NCBI GenBank assembly: GCA_964023275.1
Contig: OZ029918.1
Coordinates: 29,938,149-30,002,148, forward strand
DNA: 64,000 bases
Source: Norana najaformis
Lineage: Eukaryota; Annelida; Clitellata; Crassiclitellata; Hormogastridae
Reading direction: 5' to 3'
Part shown: piece after piece, positions 12,901 through 25,100 of the stretch
Layout: every line of letters begins with the position of its first letter
Numbering within the stretch: position 1 is the first letter of the stretch
Notes under the pieces: generated by a model
The model's input: the letters and a program-made list of their open reading frames with translations, nothing else
What the model was told of the DNA's origin: nothing
Databases searched by the model: none
Made by a program: the position numbers and the translations under genes

Positions 12901-15900
12901 TTGGGGCAAACAATGACTGTCTTATGTAGTCCTTTTAGGGATAAGACCTTGTAAGTCTATGAATTGGACGTCAATATCGTTGAAAGTTTGCAGTTATGTT
13001 TCCCTCCCAAATCATAGAAAAGTCATACAAGCTTTTAATCTAATTCCAATTTGGAAGTGAACAGCATGCCATCAACGTTCCCTAGTGGAAGTAAATAACG
13101 TTGCCATCTCAATATTAAACTTAAATGCAGTCTTCACATAAATTATGTACCTGCAAAATAAGAGCAAGCAATCTACTGTGAGATTTATGTATGTATGTTA
13201 GTATGCAACTAATTTAGTATCTATGTATGTATATGAGTATATTATACATATTAGTCAGTGAATGCAAAACTTTCCAGTCTTACACTTGCTGTATTGGGTT
13301 AGAAATAAGAAAATTACAATTGTGTTGAAAAGTGCTTTCAGCTAAAAGCAAAGTTGTCGTATGTACCCTACAACACTTTTGCTCTCAGACCAGATTTATC
13401 TCACATTCATCTGTATCGTTTACACAACAGCTTCGCATTAAAGCAAACCAAACTTAGACAGAGCGTAAAATAACAAAAACAACTTTGTACGAATAATATG
13501 ACAGACTTTACTAGTTGACAAAAACCAAACTAAACTAACATCATAAATAATCTGAGTAAGACAACTGCAGATCAAGTGACATCCAAAAAAACAATTTTGC
13601 ATTTCTTTCAGTAAGAATGTTACAATTTGCACTTTGCACATGGTGATGCGCAGTTGTGTCGGTGAATGCAACTGTGTCGTGTGAACCAAAATGTCATATT
13701 GAACACTATTTCGGATGCCTTTCTATCTCGCAATAAATGGGGAAATTGATCTCCTGTCATCTTATAATAATTTTTGCTACTTAATTAAGCACAATATTGA
13801 GATGACAATATTGGGTGTTACCCTATCGGGTATGTTAAATTTTGATTCTCATATTGATCGAATTCATAGTCTTTGTATGCCATACGAATTCTTGTAGCAA
13901 TGGCCTCACTGGCCTTCGGCTCTACGACGTTGTCCGAGCCACAACACTGGCCAGGATGCTGTACGCCTCTCCCGTGTGGTGGGGCTATGCTGGGGCGCAG
14001 GCTCGGCTCCAGGCTTTGATGCGGAGACTTGTGCGTCTCCGCTGTCTTCCTGGGAACTCCCAACGATCGATGAACTCTGTGGCATAGCAGATGCTTGTCT
14101 CTTTAAAGCAATCTTGAACAACCCAAATCATGTCTTACATCAGCTACTCCAGCCAGTTAAAACCCTCAGTTATTCCCTACAGACCCACACCCATGATCGT
14201 ACTATTCCTCCTGCTGACAATTTAACGCGTAAATGTTTTATTATTAGGATGTATGAATATTAAGTTTTCTTGTGTTCTTAAATACTTGTAAACCGATGTG
14301 CGATTAGCCATTGGTTATTAAAGAATATACTTACTTACTTACTTACTTACTTACAACAACTTAAATTAAAACTCATTATTATCTTTAGACTGACAGAGCT
14401 GTGTCTTGGTGCAACAATGTCCCTTATCACATGAGATAATTCACTTCAATGCAAAGTATAATGTGTAGCAGAATGCAAAAATCAAAATAGTGACACTTTA
14501 TGATGCAAGCCGCTTAAAATATGAATGAGAACTACTGTGTACTATAATTTATTCCAAATGGTCCTCGGCAAATGTGGTTTGACAACAAACAGCGATTGGT
14601 TACGTCCGCTAGTAAAACTGTCATAGCTTGACATTTCCATTCGCCATTGGAGGCATAAACAACAATTTCTAATTCATATGCAACACCAAATTTAACGTAT
14701 TAAGAAAATTACACAACATCTCGTGACAGTCTCCTAAAAGTGATGTTTATGAATTAAACAAAAGTCATGTGATTTACATTCCAGTTATGTTTTAATTACT
14801 AGAAGGCATTTGCTCATCACATGATTTCTGTGTAATTTTACGTCCATAGTACCTGTAATTTGTCATTAGCTGAGCCCATAGCTGGTGTGGCAAGTGCTTA
14901 TTCCTATATTATCAGTGCATTGCTATCATTTGAGCAATTTATTTGTAATTAATTACATTAATATAGCCATCATGTGATTTCTAAAACACCATGCGAATCA
15001 ATTTAGTTGAACTAGCCTGATTTCTGTGCTAAGTCTAGCATTTGATCTGTAAATGTAACATCTGTGCCTCACATCACCTTGACATTAATTAATTGGTTGC
15101 TTTATGAGGGTTCCTTCTCATCATGTTTCCCTCTTTCATTAGACTACCCTTTGCTGAAGAAACCATATTTAGATCCTGATACTATGTCAAACTAATGACC
15201 AATCTCAAACTTTAATTTCATTTCTAAACTTCTTGTATGCAATGTTAAAATTTGACTGGAGGCATACTTGTCTTCAAACTCCTTACTTCTCCCATTCCAG
15301 TTAGCAAATTGCAAATTCCATATTCAGCTGAGACAGGTCTTCTCTCTCTCCACTGTGACATTATCTGCTCTAAGGCAAATGGCAAAATAAATGCACTTGC
15401 TCTTCTTTACCTTCTGCCACCTTCGATAATATCAACCATGCTATCTTGCTCCATCGCCTTGAGCACTGGTTTGGCATATCATAGTCTGTTCCTAAATTGG
15501 TTCCAATCATTTCTACCCCCCCCCCGTACTCAATCTGTTTTAAACAGTGGTCCAATGTTGGACCGGGAACCAATCATCTGAAGGCATCCCTCAAGGCTCA
15601 GTTTTGGGCCCATGGTTTTCTCCTTGTAAACCACTAAGCGTTTTACTGAAGCAAAGTTGTCTGAGGCACCATCTTTACGCTGATGATATTAACTCTACGT
15701 TTCCTTTGATAATTCCACTTCCTCCAGGTCTCTCACTCTATTATCTGACATCTTTAACCAGTTCAGTCTTGGATAGCAGGAATGCTCTTAAACCCACTGT
15801 CCAAAACTGAGTTTCTCCTTTTTGGAACTTAACAGCAATTGGATAAATTTAACTCTTTGAATTCAGTCCAACTAGGCATATCTGTCAAACAACACAGCTG

Positions 15901-16621
15901 TTCATCCTGCAATTTTGGTGCTCTGTTTGACTCCAACCTGTCATTCAGTGAACACATTAACTCTGTATGTAGGTCTGCCCATTACCACACCCATGATATC
16001 CATAAGATTAGGTGCCACATTCCTATTTCTACGCTGTTTTTATTTGGTTAATGCCCCTAGTATCCAGCCATCTTGACAATTTCAACTCATTTCTTACTGG
16101 CATTCCTAATGCTAATTTCATGAAGCTTCACACAGCTCTCAGCAGAATCGCCCATTCTGACGCTGGCCCTAAATTCTGGAACTCTTCTGGCAATGTTCGC
16201 TCTGCAAAGTCTGTTTTGGCCTTCAGATCTCGACTAAAACTCATCTCTTCCTGGACTCATTTCCTCAGTAGGCCGTTTCTGTGTCTTCTCGGATTCTCTT
16301 CGTTTTTTCAACCGGACTCACCATGGAGTTTGTCTTGCACAATGACTTTACTAGCGACCATCCTCTGATGCTTTAAGCATTACTACAGTGGCGCTGTAGA
16401 AGCTTCAGGTTATTATTATTATTATTATTATTATCAACTTGTCGCCATAAACAGTTGCGAATAACGATATCATAATTTACTACCGAAAACAGTTATTAGA
16501 TACGTTATTACACAATTTGTTAAAAGTTAAAATCTTGTTTTATACCTCCGTATAATGCATCTGCGAGTTGACAAGAGAAGCAGAAAACTCCTAAAAGTAG
16601 AATCACTGCACGACAAGCCAT
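4815..16621 (-). CDS. PLBD1: Phospholipase B-like 1 precursor, copy A
   Basis: Lysosomal or secreted N-terminal-nucleophile hydrolase of the PLBD/laminin-ancestor family, thought to deacylate phospholipids. Ten exons: 16621-16546, 12082-11857, 10803-10578, 9144-8983, 8422-8278, 7623-7423, 6805-6665, 6082-5897, 5454-5348, 4985-4815; all phases match and total 546 codons plus stop, close to the usual family length. Residues 1-22 form a signal peptide (MACR then a hydrophobic core, cleavage after ADA). Family landmarks follow: [26 protein letters not shown] with Cys about 225 (by homology the autoprocessing nucleophile), [78 protein letters not shown] and YNFDW. Several N-x-S/T sites are present. 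The last intron is GC-AG. The C-terminus ([14 protein letters not shown]) fits PLBD1 rather than PLBD2. Confidence 0.93.
4986..5348 (-). other. GC-AG intron 9 of copy A
   Basis: Exon 9 must end at AAG (5348) because the next exon resumes the family sequence with VADYKMALE and AINGPT. The intron therefore starts GCATGT rather than GT and ends CTACTGTAG. The only nearby GT, four bases inside, would put the next exon out of frame. If the intron is retained the protein ends six residues later (ACDHCC, stop). Copy B has the same arrangement. Confidence 0.85.
9208..9940 (+). mobile_element. 5'-truncated CR1-like LINE (family TTA), unit A only
   Basis: An open frame to a stop at 9830 encodes the C-terminal part of a CR1/L2-type reverse transcriptase protein: [59 protein letters not shown] short 3' UTR with CAGCGCCC and GGCGCTATAGAAATTGTC leads into an (ATT)n tail. 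In the other unit the sequence is uninterrupted at about 23535 (CCAATAATGAATTC), which is an empty site. The element lies in intron 3 of copy A, antisense to it. The intact frame suggests a fairly recent insertion. Confidence 0.88.
10960..11160 (+). mobile_element. 3' end fragment of a CR1-like LINE
   Basis: GTAGGCCGTTTCTGTGTC through ACCGGACACACCATGGAATTT to CAGTGGCGCAACAGAAG matches the 3' UTR of the LINE ending at 16435. It lies in intron 2 of copy A just upstream of exon 3, and an equivalent copy is at 24570-24735, so it predates the duplication. Confidence 0.7.
12435..12610. repeat. 37-bp minisatellite, about five copies (intron 1, copy A)
   Basis: The unit CATCTTATCCTGAACAATCA followed by ATTTGTCATACTAGATG repeats about five times with point differences. 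The same place in unit B (26020-26096) holds only about two copies, the first one shortened. Confidence 0.85.
13690..14360 (+). mobile_element. Non-LTR retrotransposon remnant with (TTAC)n tail
   Basis: Frameshifted pieces of a jockey/CR1-type reverse transcriptase C-terminus: [18 protein letters not shown], then [20 protein letters not shown], then the end [10 protein letters not shown], finishing with a short 3' UTR and (TTAC)n. It sits within a block of intron 1 of copy A (about 13170-14355) that unit B lacks. Confidence 0.75.
15260..16435 (+). mobile_element. CR1-like LINE remnant, reverse transcriptase to 3' end
   Basis: Broken frames carry reverse-transcriptase landmarks: a [11 protein letters not shown] block, LEHWFGIS-like residues, IPQGSVLGP and the catalytic HLYADD box, then a C-terminal [16 protein letters not shown] block, a 3' UTR (GGCCGTTTCTGTGTC, CAGTGGCGCTGTAGAAG) and a (TTA)n tail. 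Unit B keeps only the first third (27310-27690) at the equivalent place, so the insertion predates the duplication. Confidence 0.85.
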
Positions 16622-16869
16622 TGTGCGCTAAACTGTAGTAGCCTTCAACGAATCCAGGTTTTACTGAATTCAAAAGCTCTCCTAGACCACACAAAACTGT
16701 GCCGATAATCTCAACTCAGAGGCTAAAATGTAGTTTAGTTCGCTTTTGAAAACATACGCCTAAGCCGAAGGCAGCTGGTCTGTGCAACAGATAAATCGCA
16801 TCTCGTAGGGTAAGAAATATAACCACAACAACAGCACTTATTTAAGTAAATTGTAAATTGTACACGATT

Positions 16870-17085
16870 TTCTACAGCGACCGTATGGCCTCGACCCTAA
16901 CGGGTGAGATCCTTAACCACCGCTATACGCCATTTAAGGCCCCCGTGCACAGACCGTGCTAGCCAGATTCAAATTTCTGAAATAAGCCATGATCGGGACG
17001 CGAACCGAGGATCCTCACGCACAGGGGCTCCCTTTGCTTACGCGTTTACCGATGTAGCTAACTAAGCCAATCTTTAGTAAGTACT
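16870..17085 (-). mobile_element. tRNA-derived SINE, family 1
   Basis: On the minus strand: tRNA-like head with TTAGTTAGCTACATCGGTAA (box A), then CGGTTCGCGTCCCG (box B), then a unique core with CACGGGGGCC and GGTTAAGGATCTCACCCG. Paralogous to the copy at 28405-28625 in unit B, so it predates the duplication. It lies about 250 bp upstream of the copy A start codon. Confidence 0.85.
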
Positions 17086-17339
17086 TATTTACAAATAACT
17101 GGAAAGAATTCCAGGTAATAAAAACGAAACAACGTGCTTTTCATTGTGCATCCTCTGCCAATACTGACGCTGAGACTGATGGATTACCCTACCCAGTAGA
17201 TTTTTCATTTTTATGTAAGCATGTGACCGAGAGTCACTTGCTACGACAATTGCAATCGGAAACCCGAGATTTATTCACTGTCCAGTGAAAGCAAAGTCGA
17301 GGAAACTAGCTTATTCATCGGCGCTCAATCACACAAAAA

Positions 17340-18140
17340 AAGCTGCACCACACTAACTTACCTTACATACGAAATTTAGGTTTTCGCATACATTACATGC
17401 CACAAATGAGCGTTGTTAAACGACGGAGCCGCACCCTATTTTGCCCAATGAGTGCTGTCACCAAAACCCCCAAACACCATCACATCACCCCTGTTCTCAA
17501 ATCACTGCACTGGCTTAAAATACCAGAACGAATAGAGTACAAGGTCTTATCCCTCACCTACAACACACTTCAATCCTCCCAACCCTCCTATCTTCGTCAA
17601 TTATTTACTATCCAACCACTCCGTTCAACCCGCTCCTCATCTGTCCTAACACTTCTTCGCCCTCCCGTCACCTCATCCTTAAAATTTGGAAATCGCTCGA
17701 TAGCCATAGCTGCCCCACCCCTTTGGAATAAACTCCCGCCAGAATTGCGACAGTTGTCTGGTCCATCATACGAACTCACCAACACTTCACCTCTTTCAGT
17801 TTCTGCGCAGGTCTTTCACTCAAGACTGAAAACACTTCTTTTCCAAAAATCTTATCCTGATTCTTCCTCTTCCTCTTATCTCTATTCTCGCTTCAATTTC
17901 AAACAGCATCCACCGTAGCCGTCCGACTGTCTGAGTGCCTGACTCCTGGATCTTGACCCTTTTGCCTATCGATTTTGTTTTGACTGAGCGCCTGTGAATA
18001 AGCTGGTTCCAGCGACTTAGCTTTCGTTGAGCGCTGTAGAAATCTCGAGATTACGATTACGATTCAATTTTCGCATCGATATGTGAAATAATTTTGTCTA
18101 ACCAATCACAGTTCAAAAGAAGAGTTCTCAGAGACCGTTT
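17340..18140. repeat. Old interspersed repeat split by a LINE
   Basis: Bases 17350-17455 and 18062-18140 together match the continuous repeat at about 41925-42110 (shared CACACTAACTT, AACTTAGGTTTTGGC-like and TTTGTCTAACCAATCA blocks). Everything between is a LINE 3' fragment, so the LINE inserted into an older repeat. The element separates the two duplicated units. Confidence 0.7.
17456..18064 (+). mobile_element. CR1-like LINE 3' fragment with ATTACG tail
   Basis: The frame reads HHITPVLKSLHWLKIPERIE, YLRQLFTIQP, APPLWNKLPPELRQ, RLKTLLFQKSYPDSS, a standard CR1/L2-type reverse-transcriptase C-terminus, stopping at 17918. The 3' UTR ends GAGCGCTGTAGAAATCTCGA followed by a GATTAC-type repeat. 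Relatives are at 29470-29935, 32355-33290, 46570-46640 (minus) and 61415-61500. Confidence 0.85.
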
Positions 18141-19172
18141 GACACTCCATTCATTGGTGGATTGGTGTTGTTGGGTTTGAAGTAACACCAAGGCAGTTCC
18201 TCTTTGAACTGGCAAAGGCTCCTAATTGGGGTAACACTGAGAAGGTTCCTGTTTGAATTGGCGCTACATAAATGTCCAGTTCTGCACAAAAAAAGTAGTC
18301 AATTAGTTGATGCACCAAACTAGAAAATGGTTTATTGAAAGCAGACAAAAGTAAAACTTAAATATTAAAATGCAGACAAAAGTAAAACTTAAATATTGAA
18401 AAGTCACAATAGCCAAGTGCTGTAGATTTGTTTGGCAATTCAATAAAATATACAAACTTTTTCAGTGTAGTATATGTCATCTTTTGCAGGCTGTACTGGC
18501 AATTAATTTATGGACTTTTGCAACTAATAGTTCAACCTAAAAAATTCTGAACATTAAAATTTGCTGTCCGTTAACTTGGTGATTTAAGCAAAGATACCAT
18601 AGTCATAAAGTATATTTACCACATCTATATAATGCATACATCATGTATGAAATAGGGTACCATAAATAATAACTAAAGGTCAACAAAGTTGTTTTAGCCA
18701 ATAAAAATGTACAAATTTTTCCAGCACATGATTATGAAATTTTACATTTTCATGGAACTCCTGCAGCATATAATATCCATTCCTGAACTCTTGTTCTATT
18801 TGACTGGAACTGGCTGAGCAGATATCCATTATCTTCTGAACACAAACTCCCTGTCATTCATCTTGGTGATTAAAATAATAATACAGGTTTTAGTCTCTAA
18901 ATACGCACAAATATATATGAAATAGGGTGCCATATAAACAAAGTTACGGAAAATATCAAAATCTTTCCAAAATATCTTCAACTAGCTCTCTGGCAGAGTA
19001 GATATCCAGTCATAAAAACTTGCAAATTCTTACTGGGACTATAGCTAAGCAGATGTCCAGTAGTGAAAAAATCTTTGGCAGTTGCCTGAGATTATATTTT
19101 ACCAGAACTTTGAGAAATACTCTCCACTTAAGGAAATCTATGGAGATCTTTTTGAATGGTTTTCACGCTCGA

Positions 19173-22100
19173 TTACAACTTGGGCCGTGTAGAAATCCAG
19201 TCGAAGTTGTAAGTGATTGGAAGGCCAACGTGAGAGCTGTGTGCAAACTCACTGGTCCATGTGAATGGCTTCAGACCGTGACTTCTTGTTGGGCCATTGA
19301 TGGCAACGCTTGACATCTCCAACGCCATCTTGTAGTCTGCTACCTACAGTAGACCAAAACGTCCAATGTAAAGTAAAGCAAGGTAACTGCTTTTTTATTA
19401 CAAGCCTTTATCATCAGTAGTGAACGTATGTTGGCCAACTGGCAAAGTACAGGCCTCTACCTCTGTGTCAAGTTCAAAATTTGCATAAATAGTCCAACAA
19501 TTCGTCATTATTATTAATAATAATATTTGCAATAGTGTTAATTAAAACCTTCAAAGCACTTATGTGCACAGTGTGTAAACCTGAATCTGACGTGCATTAC
19601 ATGTCATTCAGTTGCCAACACAGGTCGCATACTCTTACTACTGTTGCATTTTTTGACCCGGCACATGTTTTCAAAATTTACTGTTACAAATAATAGAAAA
19701 ATCAACTGTCAGCAGCAGTGGTCACATGCCTTGGTGTCATAGCAACCAAATGCAGATGGTGCATTGCTACCCAGATCTCCACGACAGCAAATTGTGTCAC
19801 ATGGATTCTTCTTAGAATAGACATCATAAACATAATCTACAAGAAACAGAAAGTTTAGCCATAAACCGAAATTATGCATTTACTGATCTGCCATAGAAAT
19901 GTGGGCCTGCCAGTGTATCTAACAATGTAACAGTAAAATGTGACAGTGCATAATTATGTATGTGTGGCATGCATATAAAAAGGTATTATCATTATTATAT
20001 TTTCAGTATTACTTAAATTTTTATTATAATTATTTACCCAAAAGACAAAATCCAGAGGTAGTGGAAAAAACTATTCGATGTATGGGAAAGCGCATTACTG
20101 GAACGGCTAGTGTTTGCAAATTCAGGCTCCATGAATATACCGTGGAACGTATCGCACCAAACTGAAACTACATACCAGTAGATTTGTTTTCTCATATTTA
20201 CATTGAAAGCCTTGAAATGTTAAAAATCAAAAACTGTATAAAAAAAACACAAATAACTGATTTCCTAATAGATGCTAACCATTGTAACGCATGATTGCTT
20301 TCATGGTATTCACATCAATGACTGATCCAGCATCTCGGCGGAAGATTTTTGCCCTCGCGGCCAACTGATATGAAAAATCCGGGCCATATTTCTCAACAAG
20401 TTGAGGATATCCACTTAGATTGTAGATGTTCTCAAAGAAAGGAACGTTATACGAAGGCCAATATCCTAGTAAAACAAGGTAGAGCATTTCAGTTACATTT
20501 ATTCACCTCCACGACCAATCATGTTCTCCAATGACCTACCGACGACCTACTGGAGTAATAATAGGTCAAATATTTTTATAATTATAGTAATTATTATAAG
20601 TTATTATCATGAGGGTCACAGAAAAGCAGATGGCATTTAGCTGTTGGAAAGCCATCAAGATTATTATTATTACTATTATTTTTATTGGTAAATAGTGGTA
20701 TTATGTATACAGATTATTACTACAATAATCACACTTCCTAACTTTCCAGATATTTCTGTGATCCTAGTTTAATTTTTGAGAGTTCTGAGGGATATTTGGC
20801 TAAAAGGTTAAAACAAATTACAAATTTGCTAACAATAAGAACATTAAATATTGTCAACATAATCATCCGCAAAATACCCATCATAATAAGAACACTGCAA
20901 GATGGCTTCTGGAAGTTTTTTCTGTGCTTGAAAATATTTCAGTGCAAGACAAGAAATCGCTCTCACTGCAGATATGTAACACTGAGAAACCCTATGTGAC
21001 TACATTGCAAACACATCATGTGGCTCAGACAGTGCATCCAAGAAGGTAACAGAACTGACCTGTACGCAAGATGGGTGTTTCATCTTGACCCACGACAAGA
21101 CCAGGTATCTGTTCGATCACCCAAAGTGTGTCATCTTTAAGAGATTGGTTCAGCTTCACCCTCTTTAGGTCAATCACCATGTACTGATTGTTATATGTTC
21201 CTGTTAAGAATCGTCAATCAAACTATACTGATCTGGTCGTGCCAACAGTCATCGGTCAAGGCATACTGATTGTCTTTTGTCTTAAAGTCTGTCATCAGGT
21301 ACTAACTGTTTTATGTTCTTGTTAACAATTATCCATCAAATTACATTACAAATTATGATTGTTCTTATGTACCTGTACTACTCCTGGCATACGGATTCAT
21401 TTTTAAGCAATAACTACAGACAGTTATATTCTTTTCATCTACTAATGTCTCTGTTGTTTCCTCTTTGCTGATCAGGTGACTTATTTTGATTAGTATTAAA
21501 AATACTTAAATACAAACTTCTGCAACAAATAAGCAGATACTTAACCAATAAGTTTACCCATTTAGGGCAACCTAATGCAACTACCATCTTCAGATCAATT
21601 CAAGAAAAACTCCATTATGGAAAAATCATTTTGTGTTCTCGCAATCACTCCTCCTCTTCAGACAGCTCCTGTTTCAGCCTCATGAACCCACTTTTATAAA
21701 AAAAACAGGGTAGCTTAAGGTGAGAGGTTGTTGCAGAAAAAACAGACCATTTCATTTTAACCATCCCCATATTGTAACATAACAGTAATACAGCATCTTT
21801 TGTGATCCTACCCGAGTTGTACATTTTGAAGATCTTGTACCACTGGAATCCGGAATTTGCCATCATGTTGGCAATGCGCACTCGTTGCCAAGCCAGATTG
21901 GCCTGTGTTGAAACCAACTTAAAAAGGGCTGCATTGTAGACGTTGTTCGTTGTCTGGAGCAGGACAAGTTTACTGTCCATCACATAAAAGTCATCCTGCG
22001 ACTCTAAGGCACCTACAATTCAATCAAATCCAAACACAGTCAAGCAAATATCACATTCTTAGATCAGCACAGAAAGGTCACACTTAAAAATGAAAGCTCT

Positions 22101-25100
22101 CAGCATTAGTTACTTCACAAATCTTTTAAAAATCCTGGAAGTTACACCAAAGCAAAATAGCTGTTCAACTGCTGCACAACAATGTAGCATACTTCAAATT
22201 CTTTTAAAACTATGATTAATAATCGATATAAAATCCCCACATCAGATATGAAATTTCTCATAAATCTTCATAATAGTAATTGATCTTTAAGGCTCTCTTA
22301 ATGTCCTTTCATATATCTAGCTAGGGCTCTCCTATATAAAAAAACTGTCTCCAACTTCACAAGGCTTTCCTCGTCTCAAAAAGCTCTGCCAGATGTCAAG
22401 AAAGTATACCAGTATGAAGGTAGTCTCTAGTGATTCAAATGGCTCTCCCCTATTCCTGATGATCTTTATGTTTTGAGAGAGTCTCTCCCTTACCTTAGGA
22501 AGGCTTGTCCGGCTCTTCCTATTACCGATACAGACAGCCTCTTTAAGGTACTACCATGGTTCTCCCCATTCACTATGGTTCTGGGGCAATCAGCAGCACA
22601 GTAGTCTTGAGGGAAATGAATTGCTTACCTGGATAGCTGGAAAAGGAGGAACTGTGTGAGGCAGTGCTCGGATCTTTCACATTCAAATGGTAATGTTTGT
22701 AAATGCGCATAGTCGCTGCATATACAAACCAAGTGGAATGCGACATGAACAGATTCTCATAACCCCCAGTCACCTAAAACATCAGATATTTTTATTTCAG
22801 TCACCTACAACCTCAGAAATTTTAATTTCAGCAATGTCTACTTTAATAGCATGTTAATCATCTAATTATTGACACTGCTAAAACCGTTACTGCATGCCAA
22901 ACTTCAGGGCCATTCTGCCAATGATGCATTATAGAGGTATGTGCTAACAAGTCAGTTTGTTTATGCCTCACACCACACGCTTTACACGAGAAACTCCTTA
23001 TAACGTGTTTTTTGTGTTAAGCTGGTACAAAAAGTTGGGATATGAATCCGAAATTTACGTATTTCAGGAAACAACCTAACTACTACAACAGAAACTTCTT
23101 ATAACACATTTGTTACATAGCGGCCAGATAGAGACCTTATTACACTCTATTATACCATAAATTCTTATATAACACGGTTAAGAACAAAATTAGTTCAGCC
23201 ACAGAAAACAACCTCATTAGTTTCTTTGTTTTGACTCCAAAAGACAGCAATGGAAAGACTTTCTGGTGACTTTCAAAGAAAGTATTATAAAAAAGACTTT
23301 GAGTTACTCACCTTAACCAGAACTGAACAGTGACTGTTGGCTAGCATGTATTGCTGAAGTTCCTCACGAGAGAACTTGAAGAAGTCCGGCGGACCAGATG
23401 GGTTGATGACATGTCGTATGTCAATCATATCCCCAAGTGCATTCAGCATCTGAATCACAAAGACGTCTGTATCCTGAAAGATTAGAAAACCCAATAAGTC
23501 TTGAATATCATAAAGTCTACCCGCACCAATAATGAATTCAATAATACGAAACAATTGAAACAGTATTTGCAGCAGACTTCATGAAACATTGGCCTATGCG
23601 AGCAACAACTTCGTCCAAGTCAGTCTTATGGTTGGATAAGGAGAAAGGTCAGACAAAATGGGTGCAGATATTGCACACGTAAAATAAAAGATGATAGACA
23701 TCTAGGGCACTTGACATCACAAAAATGCAACATGAGTTCAGACGTCATCCGAATCTACAGTCAGCAAAAACGATTAAATTCCAGTGGACTGCTGCGGCTT
23801 TCAACACTTGGACACAGATTAGGATGATAATTAAATGTTAAGACAAGTAAAAAGTGTAGATCTAACAGACTAACAAGATATAATGAGAAAACAAAGCAAA
23901 GTAGTTATAACTGGCTTAGAAATATTAAGGATATTTACAGATTTTTCTCCTAGCTGGAATTAATCCCTCCTAGGGATTGAGGATATTTACAAATAAGCTA
24001 CCAAGAGTTACAACAGTAGTTACAAAATATTAAACACAGAAGCGGATCTTGCTAATAAACCTGTAATTCATATATTCATCTGATAATTTCAATCATCTGA
24101 TGAGTTTCATTAATGTGGTGCTATATAAATTTGCAATTACAGTTACAAGCACCTACCCAACCACTTTCCGCTGTTGCTTTATAACCAGCATGCAGGCCAT
24201 CGAACTGCGAAATGATGTACGACACATGTCGCCAGTAGGGATCACTAGTTCCATATTTCTGAATCAATTCACGAGTCCATGCATCCTGCTTCGTAAAGAA
24301 CTGCCGATATCGTTTTTCAAGCTCCTTCTCAGCTGGCTCAATGAAGAATGGCTTGACATTAAGATAATGCTGCCAAATTTGCCTACAGTCAACAAAATGT
24401 AAACAAATAGTTACACCATCATTTTTCACCCTTTCAGAAGCCATGGTCAGTGACATGGTAAACTGGCTTGGATCATAACTTTGGTAGGGCATCGGCGTTG
24501 CAACTCCCAGACCTTCACTATTTGGGGGACGTGTATCTCAGGGTTGTGCAGACAGTACAAGGGTACCTCTGTAGGCCGTTTCTGTGTCATCTGGGACTGC
24601 CCTCTTAGCTGTTTGACCGGACACACCATGGAATTTGGCTTGCACAATGATTATGCTGAGCAGCGACCATTGACTGATGCCCTGAGCATAATTACAGTGG
24701 CACAAAAGAAGTTCTTAGATTAGATAAAAATTGTGAGGCACCGATTCAATGGGCAGCGAAAAGAACCATACACAATAAAATCATTCAATAATGAGCAGGA
24801 TCTGTTCCTATAAAAACTATACACATACAAATCATAAGAACAGCATTTCCTGTAAACTAACCCAAAGTGCAATCTGTCATGTAGCGACTTTATTTTCTTA
24901 GCCATGGCACATAAAAGCTGGTAGCAAGTCCTCTCTCACTCTCTGATCTGCACACACATGACGTACTCAGTTTATAAGCTTAGTTGAGTTTTCCAGAGAA
25001 ACAGAAATCCTGAAATATCTTTCTGTCTTCTCTGTCCTGGTGAGAATTTTAAGTGCTGGGTAGAAAGTCCAGCATGCCAACGACTATACTGAGATGTTAA

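Larger units (their letters stand above)
3772..17330. repeat. Tandem segmental duplication, unit A
   Basis: From the shared sequence CATTCATTGGTGGATTGG (about 3776) to GGCGCTCAATCA (about 17325) this unit aligns collinearly with 18148-28872, exons and introns alike, with long near-identical stretches. Unit A is longer mainly because of a LINE at 9208-9940, a block with a LINE remnant and a TTAC tail at about 13170-14355, and a longer LINE copy at 15260-16435. Each unit holds one complete phospholipase B-like gene and its own 5' flank. Confidence 0.93.
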
